Shown piece by piece: positions 37,240-44,746 of a DNA stretch of 44,746 bases. A model generated the notes under the pieces. The model had not been told where the DNA came from, did not search any database, and saw only the letters and a program-made list of their open reading frames with translations. The number at the start of each line of letters is the position of its first letter. The first letter of the stretch is position 1. The DNA is taken from assembly GCA_903862565.1 (NCBI GenBank), contig CAIOYU010000115.1:1-44746 (forward strand), given 5' to 3'. Both the position numbers and the translations under genes were made by a program. This stretch comes from an uncultured Actinomycetes bacterium. GTDB taxonomy: Bacteria; Actinomycetota; Actinomycetes; Mycobacteriales; Mycobacteriaceae.

Positions 37240-37986
37240 TCAGGCGTGTCGCGACGACCCGCCGCGCACCGCCTCCCGCGGGGCGGCACTGCCGATGGGC
37301 AGATCCGGGTCCAGGTCGACGCCGAGCAGCTCAGCGGTGCCGCTGACGGTACCCAGCATGATCGTCGTCAGGTGCTCGACGAACTCCGCCGACGGCATCC
37401 GGGGTGGGCTGCCAGCACTGGGGCCGAGCCACCAGTCGGTGGCCGCCGAGGCCGACCCGAAGGCCGCCGCGGCGGCCAGTTCCAGGGCGGCGGTGTCGAG
37501 GTGCATCTCCCGTAACTGGTTGTTGAACATCTCGGCCATGGCCATGGTGATCTCGCGACCCTCGGACAGCGCCCGGGTGGTCGATTCGGCCGGTTCGGGG
37601 AAGCGTCCCTGGAGGACGAAACGCAGCACGTTGGGATGTTCTTCGACGAGTGCGACATATTCGGCGACGGCGCGGCCGACCACCTCGCGGGTGGGGTCGG
37701 CGGCGAAGTCGATATTGGGAAAGATCCTCGCCCACAACAGATCTCGTAATCGCTTACCGATCGCGTGGAAGAGGTCCGCTTTGTCGGTGAAGTGGCGGTA
37801 GATCTTGGGCTTGGCGGTACCGGCCTCCGCGGCGATCTGCTGCAGGCTCACCTCCGGCCCGAACTGGTCCAGTGTCCGGAAAGCGGCGTCGACGATGTCG
37901 GAGCGCACCTTCTTGCGGTGCTCGTTCCAGCGTTCGCGGCGTGCGTCCGGCCGGGTGGTCGCGACCTCGCCGGTAACAGTCCGCAC
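37240..37986 (-). CDS. TetR-family regulator (Rv3050c-like)
   Basis: This is a 248-residue TetR regulator. The N-terminal helix-turn-helix (about 20-70) reads KVRSDIVDAAFRTLDQFG, VSLQQIAAEAGTAKPKIYRHFTDKADLF. The C-terminal ligand domain has LSEGREITMAMAEMFNNQLREM and TDWWLGPSAGSPPRMP, which match M. tuberculosis Rv3050c. The ligand is unknown. The open frame goes much further upstream; GTG 37984-37986 gives the family length and is 7 bases after a TAGTGT -10, so it is probably leaderless. It is divergent from the reductase gene at 38069 and may control it; a short symmetric GGTC-TGT-GACC (38012-38022) lies in the gap. Confidence 0.9.
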   Translation of the reverse strand: MRTVTGEVATTRPDARRERWNEHRKKVRSDIVDAAFRTLDQFGPEVSLQQIAAEAGTAKPKIYRHFTDKADLFHAIGKRLRDLLWARIFPNIDFAADPTREVVGRAVAEYVALVEEHPNVLRFVLQGRFPEPAESTTRALSEGREITMAMAEMFNNQLREMHLDTAALELAAAAAFGSASAATDWWLGPSAGSPPRMPSAEFVEHLTTIMLGTVSGTAELLGVDLDPDLPIGSAAPREAVRGGSSRHA

Positions 37987-37993
37987 AACGAGC

Positions 37994-37999
37994 ACACTA
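37994..37999 (-). promoter_or_regulatory. Candidate -10 for leaderless TetR gene
   Basis: TAGTGT on the minus strand ends 7 bases before GTG 37986. Confidence 0.4.
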
Positions 38000-38054
38000 C
38001 TGCGCCAAAGCGGTCTGTGACCTGCCCTTCCACGGCAGAGCGCACGACGACGGC

Positions 38055-38060
38055 TAGCAT
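38055..38060 (+). promoter_or_regulatory. Candidate -10 for the reductase gene
   Basis: TAGCAT ends 8 bases before GTG 38069, which has no Shine-Dalgarno. Confidence 0.4.
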
Positions 38061-38068
38061 CAGAAACC

Positions 38069-39247
38069 GTGACCGAGCATTTCGACCTGGTGATCGCGGG
38101 CGGCGGCCCGTCCGGCTCGGCAGCGGCGTGGCAGGCGGCGCAGACCGGAGCCAGGGTCGTAGTCCTGGACAAGGCTGTATTCCCCCGCGACAAGCCGTGC
38201 GGTGACGGCCTGACGGCGCGTGCCGTGAGTTACCTGCAGAAGATGGGCCTGGCCGACGAGGTGGCGAGATTCCACCGGATCAATCGGGTCACCGTCTTCA
38301 GCCCGTCACGGTGGGAGCTGACCTTCCCCAAGCGCCCCGGCATGCCCGACCACGGGCACACCGTCAGTCGCACCCTGCTCGACACCATGCTGCTCGAGCA
38401 CGCGGAGAAGGCCGGCGCGGCCGTACGCCAAGGTGCCGAGGTCGCCGGGCCGATCGTCGAGAGAGGCCGGGTCGTCGGGGTGACGCTCAAGAACGGCGAG
38501 AAGGTCTTCGGCGACGCCGTGATCGCCGCCGACGGCGCCTACTCCCCCATCAAGCGGGCGCTGAACATCGACTCGGAGTACAAGGGTTATTCCGCGATCG
38601 CCATCCGGTCGGAGATGGATGCCGACGTCGCCGACTCCGACAGTCTCGACATCTACCTCAAGCTGGCCTTCCAGGGCAACCAATTGCCCGGCTACGCGTG
38701 GGTTTTCCCGATGGGCGGCGGCCGGCTGAACATCGGATTGGGCTACGTCAACAGCTTCCGCGACTGGCAGGCCATCAACGCCACGCACTTCCTGGGCGAC
38801 TTCCTGCGCACGCTGCCCCCGGAGTGGAAGCTGCCGCCGATCGAGGAACTGAAGAAGAACAAGAGCGTGCGGGCCTGGCGGCTGCCCATGGGATTCACGG
38901 CGTGGCCGCCGTGGCGCCCGGGGGTGCTGTTCACAGGCGACTCACTCGGTGCCGGCAAGCCGGCGTCCGGGGCGGGTATCTCCAAAGCCCTGGAATCCGG
39001 ACTTGCCGCCGGTGAATGTGCCATTGCCGCCCTGGAAAACGGCGGTCCCGACGACTTCACCAACTATGCGCAGCGGATGGAAGCCGCATGGGGCAGTGAG
39101 TACCGGCGCGGCCGCTACTTCCACAAACTGGCCGGCAACCCGCGGATCGCCAACGCCGGCATCAAGTTCATCGACAACGCACGCATCCGCGACACCCTGT
39201 TGAAGATGGCCTACAAGAAAGCCCAAGGGCCCCAGCACCAGTTCTGA
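38069..39247 (+). CDS. Geranylgeranyl reductase family flavoprotein
   Basis: This is a 392-residue FAD-dependent oxidoreductase. The N-terminal Rossmann motif is VIAGGGPSGSAAAWQAA, followed by DKAVFPRDKPCGDGLTARA, the PxxKxCGxG signature of geranylgeranyl reductases (CrtL/ChlP type). VIAADGAYSPIKRAL and GVLFTGDSLGAGKPASGAGISKALESG complete the FAD site, and YAWVFPMGGGRLNIGLGY is the substrate-domain motif. The group reduces isoprenoid double bonds such as menaquinone or lipid side chains; the substrate here is not known. It is divergent from the TetR gene. A 53-bp piece of it (39071-39123) is duplicated near 42133. Confidence 0.9.
   Translation: MTEHFDLVIAGGGPSGSAAAWQAAQTGARVVVLDKAVFPRDKPCGDGLTARAVSYLQKMGLADEVARFHRINRVTVFSPSRWELTFPKRPGMPDHGHTVSRTLLDTMLLEHAEKAGAAVRQGAEVAGPIVERGRVVGVTLKNGEKVFGDAVIAADGAYSPIKRALNIDSEYKGYSAIAIRSEMDADVADSDSLDIYLKLAFQGNQLPGYAWVFPMGGGRLNIGLGYVNSFRDWQAINATHFLGDFLRTLPPEWKLPPIEELKKNKSVRAWRLPMGFTAWPPWRPGVLFTGDSLGAGKPASGAGISKALESGLAAGECAIAALENGGPDDFTNYAQRMEAAWGSEYRRGRYFHKLAGNPRIANAGIKFIDNARIRDTLLKMAYKKAQGPQHQF
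39071..39123. repeat. Parental copy of a 53/55-bp direct repeat
   Basis: This segment, inside the reductase gene, recurs at 42133-42187. The first 31 bases are identical, followed by A versus GCC and 21 identical bases. Confidence 0.95.
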
Positions 39248-39309
39248 TCGCTCAAGCCCCGCTGATCCCCGGTTCAACATTGCCTCATCGGTCGTGGTTA
39301 CCTCTCCCG

Positions 39310-39315
39310 TAAAAT
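39310..39315 (+). promoter_or_regulatory. Candidate -10 for the EspC-like cassette
   Basis: TAAAAT, the best -10 in the window, ends 7 bases before GTG 39323, consistent with a leaderless transcript of the three-gene cassette. Confidence 0.5.
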
Positions 39316-39322
39316 TCAGCGT

Positions 39323-39670
39323 GTGCCAGGTGAGCTGAGAGTCGATCCGCAGATCGTCAGCGGGTCCGGCCAGACTTTCGCCGACCTCGCAGCCGGGCTG
39401 CCGCCGGCGCCGGCCGGGTTCAGCGTGGCACCCGGCGCTGACCCTCTCTCTGCGGTGGCGTTCAACCGTCAACAGGCGTCGGAAACTCCTGCGCTGCAAG
39501 CTCTCCCGGACCTCAAATCCGACAGCGCCGCCACCGCGGGAAAGATCGTCCGAGCCGCCGCGATGTACGCCAATGCAGATGCGACGTTGAGCCAACGCCT
39601 CAGCGCCGTGGCAGTCGACCCTGTCGAGGGGTCATCGCAGGCCTCCGCACCCCGAGATCGGGAAAGCTGA
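39323..39670 (+). CDS. EspC-like small protein (ESX secretion-associated type)
   Basis: This is a 115-residue small helical protein. It starts MPGELRVDPQIVSGSGQTFA, close to the EspC/DUF2580 family pattern (L.VDP..L...A..F), and has AAGKIVRAAAMYANADATLSQRL near the end, resembling the family's C-terminal helix with YxxxD (Tyr-Ala-Asn-Ala-Asp), a type VII secretion signal. It would be exported with, or as chaperone to, the hydrolase 8 bases downstream. GTG 39321 out of frame is not used. The family call is motif-based. Confidence 0.7.
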   Translation: MPGELRVDPQIVSGSGQTFADLAAGLPPAPAGFSVAPGADPLSAVAFNRQQASETPALQALPDLKSDSAATAGKIVRAAAMYANADATLSQRLSAVAVDPVEGSSQASAPRDRES

Positions 39671-39677
39671 CACCACC

Positions 39678-41453
39678 GTGGGGATCGCATGCCCCAGTGG
39701 GCCCTACAGCGTGGAGATGACGGCGGGTCCTGCCTGGCCGTGGGCCGATGAGAATTCCTACCGCGATCGGGCCGTGGAACTCCGCGCCACGCTGGCCAGT
39801 CTGTCCGCAACGTGTGAGCAGTGGGAGCGAGAGCGGGCCGGGTTGTTCAACGACGTGTGGTCGGGCGACGCCGCCACCGCAGCGGCCGCCGAAGTCGACC
39901 GCCGCACCGCGGCGATGCACACCCTGAAATATCAGCTCAGCACCGCGGCCACCACAGCCGAGAACGCCGCCGCAGTGATCACCGCAGTGAAGACACAGGT
40001 CACCGAGAACGTCCACACCGCCCAGAGCATCATCGAGCAGATCGAGGCCATCCCGGACGCCACCGCCGGCGAGAAGTCGAATCTGATCATCCAAGTGGTC
40101 GCGGCCACCCGCGCGGCCAACGTCGCCGCGGTCGCTGCCGGTGCCGCCGAGCTCGGCGCTCCGGTTGCGGGGAAACCGCTGAACTTCGGCCCGAGGACAC
40201 CGGCAGCACCTGGGAGCCTGGCCCCGCCGGAGGACCCGGCGGCCTTCCGGGACTGGTGGAATGCGTTGTCCCAGGAACAAAAAGACGCCGCGTTCGCATC
40301 TGATCCCAACATCGGCAACCACGATGGGATGCCCAGCGCCGCCCGCGACCGCTACGGCAAGCTCAACCTGGCCGATCAACTGGCCAAGGCGCAGGCCGCC
40401 GCCGATCGCGCGGACGCCCTGAGAGCGCAACACCCCGACTGGGCGGCGGATCACTCCGGTGGTGCCGACGCCGGCTACCAGAACGAATCCGGCTACGACG
40501 AATGGAAAAGCCAGTACGACGCCGCCACCCACGACGCCCGCCACCTGCCAGACCTCAAAGCCGTCGACGAGGCACTGAGACTGGACCCCAACCGCACACT
40601 GCTACTGCTCGATACCGAATCCGGCTCCCAGGTGAGGGCCGCGATCGCCGTCGGAAACCCCGATACCGCCGATCATGTCTCGGTCACCACCCCTGGCCTC
40701 AACACCACCGTCCACGGCGCCATCAAAGACATGGCCGGGGAAGCCGGTCTTGTCCGAGAAGAAGCGCTGCGCCAACTTCAGGTGAATGGCCGTCGAGACG
40801 AGACCGTCTCGACGATTGCCTGGATCGGCTATGACCCCCCGCAGATCGCCGGCGACGACCTGCGTTCGACCTTGGCGGGGGTATGGGGAGTGACGCAGGA
40901 CGATCTGGCTCGTTCGGGCGCCCACGACCTCGCGGGGTTCTATGACGGCATCAGAGCTGTTCACCAGGGCCCGTTGGATCTGACCGCGATTGGGCATTCC
41001 TACGGTTCGCTGACCACCGGCCTGGCCCTGCAAGAACCCGGCGACCACGGGGTAGGCCGGGCCCTGTTCTACGGCTCGCCGGGCATCGAAGCAGCCACAC
41101 CGGCCCAACTGAACCTGCAACCCGGCCAGGTGTTCACCATGGCAACCCCCGATGACCGTGTCGTCCAGGGTGTCTACGGGGCCAAGTCCATCGCCCCCGC
41201 GATACCGATCATCGGCCCGTATCTGACCGATAATCTGGGCGACTTCGGTCCCAACCCGGCCACCAACCCCAACTTCACCCGCCTGGAGACGAGCGCCATC
41301 ACCATCCCCGAACCAGGCGGGTCCACGGTGGTTCTGCAGGACGCCCACGGCCATAGTGATTACCCCCGCTTCCCCGACGGGGGCGGTGTTCGGACCACCA
41401 ACTTCAACATCGCCGCCGTTATCGCCGGCACGAACCCGATCGAGGACGAGTGA
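39678..41453 (+). CDS. DUF1023 alpha/beta hydrolase with WXG-like N-terminus
   Basis: This is a 591-residue two-part protein. The first 120 residues are helical, with Trp61-Ser-Gly in NDVWSGDAATAA as in WXG100-type proteins. The C-terminal half is an alpha/beta hydrolase of the DUF1023 type: IAWIGYDPPQIA, then GHSYGS with nucleophile Ser441, FYGSPGIEA, TPDDRVV and a final DAHGHSDYP that could supply Asp and His. No signal peptide is seen; with an EspC-like partner upstream, export by an ESX system is a reasonable inference. The substrate is unknown. GTG 39678 has GGGAAAG upstream; ATG 39717 is an alternative. Its stop overlaps the lipoprotein start (GTGA). Confidence 0.82.
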   Translation: MGIACPSGPYSVEMTAGPAWPWADENSYRDRAVELRATLASLSATCEQWERERAGLFNDVWSGDAATAAAAEVDRRTAAMHTLKYQLSTAATTAENAAAVITAVKTQVTENVHTAQSIIEQIEAIPDATAGEKSNLIIQVVAATRAANVAAVAAGAAELGAPVAGKPLNFGPRTPAAPGSLAPPEDPAAFRDWWNALSQEQKDAAFASDPNIGNHDGMPSAARDRYGKLNLADQLAKAQAAADRADALRAQHPDWAADHSGGADAGYQNESGYDEWKSQYDAATHDARHLPDLKAVDEALRLDPNRTLLLLDTESGSQVRAAIAVGNPDTADHVSVTTPGLNTTVHGAIKDMAGEAGLVREEALRQLQVNGRRDETVSTIAWIGYDPPQIAGDDLRSTLAGVWGVTQDDLARSGAHDLAGFYDGIRAVHQGPLDLTAIGHSYGSLTTGLALQEPGDHGVGRALFYGSPGIEAATPAQLNLQPGQVFTMATPDDRVVQGVYGAKSIAPAIPIIGPYLTDNLGDFGPNPATNPNFTRLETSAITIPEPGGSTVVLQDAHGHSDYPRFPDGGGVRTTNFNIAAVIAGTNPIEDE

Positions 41454-42016
41454 GAGACAACATCAGCGGTCGGCCCCGCGGAATCCAGCACCTACTGACC
41501 TACACCACCGCGATCACCATCGCCCTAGCCGCATCAGGATGCCACGTGAACGGACCCCAAGACTCCAGCTCGACGGCGAACCCGGTCGGCGTCGAGGCGT
41601 TGAAATCCCTTCCCTCCCTTGAAGAAACACAGGCTGCTCTGCAGGCCGCCATTGACCAGACCACCTCCGCGGTCAGCTCCATCGTGCCCGGCATCACCTG
41701 GTCCACCGGAACCAACGGCAGCACGGTCGAGTGCGATCGCCCCTACACCGACTCCGCGGCACGATCGGTGTTCCTGCCCAACCGCATCGGGGAGAACGCG
41801 GCGATCTCCGAACAGCAGTGGGCCGCCATCCAGGACGCGGCGAAGGCAGCGGCGGCCAGCATGCAGGCCACTGAGATCCAGGTCATGCAAGACAGCCCCG
41901 GCAACCATGACGTCGGCTTCTATGGCCCCACCGGGCTGTTCCTGAAAGTCGCCTACCGAAAGGCCCTGGTCGTCGCCGGCAACACCGGCTGCCGCCTACC
42001 GCACGAACACTCCTAG
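41450..42016 (+). CDS. LppA-like lipoprotein
   Basis: This is a 188-residue lipoprotein. The hydrophobic signal (LLTYTTAITIALAASGC) ends in a lipobox with Cys31. The mature part has SLEETQAALQAAIDQTTSAV, PGITWSTGTNGSTVEC and a final CRLPHEH, which follow the LppA family (M. tuberculosis lppA/lppB, which also lie beside a DUF1023-like gene, Rv2542, as I recall). Its start overlaps the hydrolase stop by four bases. A membrane partner or immunity protein for the hydrolase is a working idea, not shown by sequence. Confidence 0.82.
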   Translation: MRDNISGRPRGIQHLLTYTTAITIALAASGCHVNGPQDSSSTANPVGVEALKSLPSLEETQAALQAAIDQTTSAVSSIVPGITWSTGTNGSTVECDRPYTDSAARSVFLPNRIGENAAISEQQWAAIQDAAKAAAASMQATEIQVMQDSPGNHDVGFYGPTGLFLKVAYRKALVVAGNTGCRLPHEHS

Positions 42017-42378
42017 AGGTCAGCCCGGCTGGCCAGTGCTTTACGCGTCATGCGTTAACAGAGCGAGATAGGGCTGGCGCAGGCTGGCAGCGCCTTCAGC
42101 TGTGCGATTTCACGCCCCGCGACCGTAGAAGTCAGCGGATGGAAGCCGCATGGGGCAGTGAGTGCCCCGGCGCGGCCGCTACTTCCAACTGCGCACCGAC
42201 CCGCGTTCGGTCATGCTCGACCTTTTGATCGCCTCGCAGGAGCTGCAGGACCGGTTTGCCCAGGAGAGGGGACGCTCGCGAAACGGCGCCGGGTGGGACG
42301 CTCGCCCAGAAGCCGCGAAACGACTGACGCGGCGCGGATTCCGCAGTTCGTGGCGGTCTGCGACTGCGCGCGTGCCGG
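42017..42378. other. Gene-free stretch with reductase fragment
   Basis: This 362-base gap lies between the LppA-like gene and the convergent toxin gene. It holds the 55-bp reductase duplicate (42133-42187). I see no reliable gene; a short plus-strand frame through 42162-42437 has DPRSVMLDLLIASQELQDRF, which I do not recognise and which overlaps the toxin gene. Confidence 0.6.
42133..42187. repeat. Duplicate of a reductase gene segment
   Basis: This 55-bp copy of 39071-39123 has GCC in place of A in the middle. The 3.0 kb between the copies contains the end of the reductase gene and the whole EspC/hydrolase/LppA cassette. Confidence 0.95.
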
Positions 42379-42798
42379 TCAGTCGGCGCGACTCCACGGA
42401 TCCAGGCAGGCCACCCCGAGCGGTTCGAAGTGCCTGAGGTTGCGGGTCGCAACCACCTTGCCAGCGGATTCCGCGACGGCGGCGATGACGGCGTCGGAGT
42501 AGGGCGCGTGTTCGGGGACCCGGTAGGCGGCGAGGATGCGGGCGGCGGGTAGGTCGAAGGGCAGAACGCGTCCGGCGAAGGCGGGCAGCACTCGGTCCTC
42601 GAACCACCTGCGAAGCACTTCGCCCTGCTTGGGGTCGGAGCGTTCCTTGCCGATCACGCCTCGCTCGATCTCGGCGGCCGTGTGCGCGGCGATGAACATC
42701 TCGGCCGGGGGGACGGAAGCCGCCCAAGCCCGCACCCTGGGGTTGCGATCGGGCCTGCGCAGGGCTGACACGACGTTGGTGTCGAGGAGGTACGTCAC
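42379..42798 (-). CDS. PIN-domain toxin (VapC/FitB type)
   Basis: This is a 139-residue PIN ribonuclease. It begins [16 protein letters not shown] with Asp6, then Glu43 (HTAAEIERG) and Asp102 (YSDAVIAA). The fourth acidic position reads Asn120 ([10 protein letters not shown]), as is usual in the FitB subgroup. RNA cleavage is expected. GTG 42796-42798 overlaps the antitoxin end by four bases. It is the second PIN toxin in the window and is not closely similar to the one at 8341. Confidence 0.9.
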   Translation of the reverse strand: MTYLLDTNVVSALRRPDRNPRVRAWAASVPPAEMFIAAHTAAEIERGVIGKERSDPKQGEVLRRWFEDRVLPAFAGRVLPFDLPAARILAAYRVPEHAPYSDAVIAAVAESAGKVVATRNLRHFEPLGVACLDPWSRAD

Positions 42799-43025
42799 AG
42801 CTCGGGGGTGCGGGCGGTCAGCGGCAGGCGCTCCGGCTCGAAGTCGAAGTCGCCGCCGGGGCTGTCGTCGGCAAGCAGGTCGACGATCGTCAACGCTTCC
42901 CCGGACACCCCCGCGGCGAGGATCGCGCGGGCCTCGGCCTCGACAGAGTGGTGGTGGCGCTCGGCCCGCACCCGCAGCGCGGCCTTGGTGCCTGCGGGCA
43001 GGTTGCGGATCAGGATCTGTTCCAT
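42795..43025 (-). CDS. FitA-like ribbon-helix-helix antitoxin
   Basis: This is a 76-residue antitoxin. [21 protein letters not shown] is the FitA/Arc-type DNA-binding strand and helix, and [12 protein letters not shown] is the conserved second helix. The acidic tail should wrap the toxin. ATG 43023-43025 has GGAGGTG 5 bases upstream. The inverted repeat at 43036-43057 lies just upstream and is the likely autoregulatory operator. Confidence 0.9.
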   Translation of the reverse strand: MEQILIRNLPAGTKAALRVRAERHHHSVEAEARAILAAGVSGEALTIVDLLADDSPGGDFDFEPERLPLTARTPEL

Positions 43026-43035
43026 GGGCCACCTC

Positions 43036-43057
43036 CGATATCACGTCAATGATATCG
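43036..43057. promoter_or_regulatory. Operator-like inverted repeat of the toxin-antitoxin pair
   Basis: CGATATCA and TGATATCG are perfect 8-base inverted arms with a 6-base spacer, 11 bases before the antitoxin start. A TATCAT -10 on the minus strand (43049-43054) overlaps it. Confidence 0.65.
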
Positions 43058-43142
43058 CAACTCCCCGACTGGCCGAGTGTGCGGGCTCAGCCGTGCAGCC
43101 AATCATGCGCAAAAGTGCGTCGAACCAGATATTCCTAAAGAA

Positions 43143-43172
43143 GCAGGCCAGGAGGCATTCCTCCTGGCCTGC
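43143..43172 (-). terminator. Intrinsic terminator after nrdE
   Basis: A perfect 13-bp stem (43143-43155 with 43160-43172) with a CATT tetraloop (AATG on the minus RNA) lies 20 bases beyond the nrdE stop and is followed on the minus strand by UUCUUU. Confidence 0.9.
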
Positions 43173-43192
43173 GACTCACCCCTCAAAACCGG

Positions 43193-44746
43193 TCACAACA
43201 TGCAGGAGACGCAGCCCTCGACTTCAGTTCCCTCCAGGGCCATCTGACGCAACCGGATGTAGTACAGCGTCTTGATCCCCTTGCGCCAGGCGTAGATCTG
43301 CGCCTTGTTCACGTCGCGGGTGCTGGCGGTGTCCTTGAAGAACAGCGTCAGGCTCAGCCCCTGGTCCACATGCTGGGTGGCCGCGGCGTAGGTGTCGATG
43401 ATCTTCTCGTAGCCGATTTCGTAGGCATCCTGGTAGTACTCCAGGTTGTCGTTGGTCATGTACGGCGCCGGGTAGTAGACGCGGCCGATCTTGCCTTCCT
43501 TGCGGATCTCGACCTTCGACGCGATCGGGTGGATCGAACTCGTCGAGTGGTTGATATAGGAGATCGACCCGGTCGGCGGAACAGCCTGCAGGTTCTGGTT
43601 GTAGATACCGTTGCGCTGCACCGACTCTTTCAGGCGCACCCAGTCGTCCTGGTTGGGGATGCGAATACCGGCGTCTTCGAACAGCTTCCGGACCTTGTCG
43701 GTCTGCGGTTCCCACACCTGCTCGGTGTACTTGTCGAAGAACTCGCCGCTGGCGTACTTGGACTTCTCGAAGCCCGTGAACGCCGATCCGCGCTCGATGG
43801 CGATCTTGTTCGACGCCTTCAGTGCGTGGTAGAGCACCGTGTAGAAGTAGATGTTGGTGAAGTCGATGCCCTCATCGGAGCCGTAGAAGATCCGTTCGCG
43901 CGCAAGGTATCCGTGCAGGTTCATCTGGCCCAGGCCGATGGCGTGCGCGTCGTTGTTGCCCTTCTCGATCGAGGGAACAGAGACGATGCGGGTCTGGTCG
44001 CTGACCGCGGTGAGCGCCCGGATAGCCACCTCGATGGTCTGGGCGAAGTCCGGTGAATCCATGGCCTTGGCGATGTTCAGCGAGCCGAGGTTGCACGAGA
44101 TGTCCTTGCCCACATGGGAGTACGACAGGTCTTCGTTGAACGTCGACGGCGTGGAAACCTGGAGGATCTCCGAGCACAGATTCGAGTGGGTGATCTTGCC
44201 GGCGACGGGATTGGCCCGGTTCACCGTGTCCTCAAACATGATGTAGGGGTAGCCCGACTCGAACTGCAGCTCGGCGAGCGTCTGGAAGAACTCGCGGGCC
44301 TTGATCTTGTGCTTGCGGATCCGGGCGTCGTCGACCATCTCGTAGTACTTCTCGGTGACCGAGATGTCGGCGAACGGCGTGCCGTAGACACGCTCGACGT
44401 CGTAGGGCGAGAACAGATACATGTCCTCATTGCGCTTGGCCAACTCGAACGTGATGTCCGGGATCACCACACCCAGCGACAGCGTCTTGATCCGGATCTT
44501 CTCGTCGGCGTTCTCCCGCTTGGTGTCCAGGAAACGGAAGATGTCGGGGTGGTGGGCATGCAGGTACACCGCACCCGCGCCCTGACGGGCTCCGAGCTGG
44601 TTGGCGTAGGAGAACGAGTCCTCCAGCAGCTTCATGATCGGGATGACCCCGGAGCTCTGGTTCTCGATGTTCTTGATCGGTGCGCCGTGCTCGCGAATGT
44701 TGCTCAGCAGCAAGGCGACTCCGCCGCCGCGCTTGGACAGTTGCAG
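43193..44746 (-). CDS. nrdE: Ribonucleotide reductase class Ib alpha subunit NrdE (3' part)
   Basis: NrdE is the catalytic subunit that reduces ribonucleoside diphosphates, working with NrdF and the redoxin NrdH. The window holds about 517 C-terminal residues; the start is beyond the right edge. Visible motifs are [31 protein letters not shown] (loop with the radical-site Cys; active-site NxCxE), LAVPPTG-like [19 protein letters not shown] and the mobile tail EGCVSCML with the two redox cysteines. It matches M. tuberculosis NrdE (Rv3051c). nrdI and nrdH would be expected upstream outside the window. Confidence 0.96.
   Translation of the reverse strand: MQLSKRGGGVALLLSNIREHGAPIKNIENQSSGVIPIMKLLEDSFSYANQLGARQGAGAVYLHAHHPDIFRFLDTKRENADEKIRIKTLSLGVVIPDITFELAKRNEDMYLFSPYDVERVYGTPFADISVTEKYYEMVDDARIRKHKIKAREFFQTLAELQFESGYPYIMFEDTVNRANPVAGKITHSNLCSEILQVSTPSTFNEDLSYSHVGKDISCNLGSLNIAKAMDSPDFAQTIEVAIRALTAVSDQTRIVSVPSIEKGNNDAHAIGLGQMNLHGYLARERIFYGSDEGIDFTNIYFYTVLYHALKASNKIAIERGSAFTGFEKSKYASGEFFDKYTEQVWEPQTDKVRKLFEDAGIRIPNQDDWVRLKESVQRNGIYNQNLQAVPPTGSISYINHSTSSIHPIASKVEIRKEGKIGRVYYPAPYMTNDNLEYYQDAYEIGYEKIIDTYAAATQHVDQGLSLTLFFKDTASTRDVNKAQIYAWRKGIKTLYYIRLRQMALEGTEVEGCVSCML

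Noticed and set aside
38012-38022. GGTC-TGT-GACC as the TetR operator
   Set aside because: Four-base arms are too short to be meaningful on their own in this GC-rich gap; kept only as a remark in the TetR entry.
42162-42437. Small plus-strand gene between the LppA-like gene and the toxin gene
   Set aside because: It overlaps the convergent toxin gene, begins in the duplicated reductase fragment, and has no recognisable domain or promoter.

Overview
The window is high-GC actinobacterial DNA from a Mycobacterium, most likely a non-tuberculous Mycolicibacterium-type species. The order mnmA, iscS, etfA, etfB, methyltransferase, GH57, GT4, acetyltransferase, PQQ-like lipoprotein, DUF3298, THUMP-like, methyltransferase, echA17, NUDIX, ABC ATPase, serB2, ctaD, fecB, adhC, DUF3349, nrdF2, TetR, nrdE matches my memory of the Mycobacterium tuberculosis Rv3024c-Rv3051c segment almost gene for gene. 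Species was not determined; no search was run.

Layout. 1-2400 holds tRNA 2-thiouridylase MnmA and the cysteine desulfurase that can feed it sulfur. 2440-4293 is the electron transfer flavoprotein operon etfBA, ending in a strong hairpin. 4499-8095 is a three-gene polymer cluster (methyltransferase, GH57, GT4) of the type linked to methylglucose lipopolysaccharide, followed by a vapBC pair, a left-handed beta-helix acyltransferase and a beta-propeller lipoprotein. 11073-19402 is a long minus-strand run ending upstream at cytochrome oxidase subunit I (ctaD), with fecB divergent from it.

20712-34200 departs from the M. tuberculosis order. It holds a two-gene SDR/esterase operon, an IS1380-like transposase remnant, one gene of about 10.4 kb for a secreted modular protein of about 3,470 residues, a hexanucleotide repeat at its 5' end, and a second transposase remnant (IS21-like). 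The giant protein has fibronectin-like and propeller-like regions and four beta-sandwich modules. The modules form a duplicated two-module unit; one second-copy module is split by an array of short beta-repeats and the other by a YVTN propeller.

34229-37986 returns to the conserved order (adhC, DUF3349, a frameshifted small gene, nrdF2, TetR). 38069-43057 is another accessory block: a geranylgeranyl-reductase-like flavoprotein, a three-gene EspC-like / DUF1023 hydrolase / LppA-like lipoprotein cassette followed by a 55-bp duplicate of part of the reductase gene, and a FitAB/VapBC toxin-antitoxin pair. The window ends inside nrdE.

Many genes have a TANNNT -10 hexamer 6-8 bases before the start codon and no Shine-Dalgarno, as expected of leaderless mycobacterial transcripts; I used this to choose several starts. 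No tRNA, rRNA or CRISPR array was seen.
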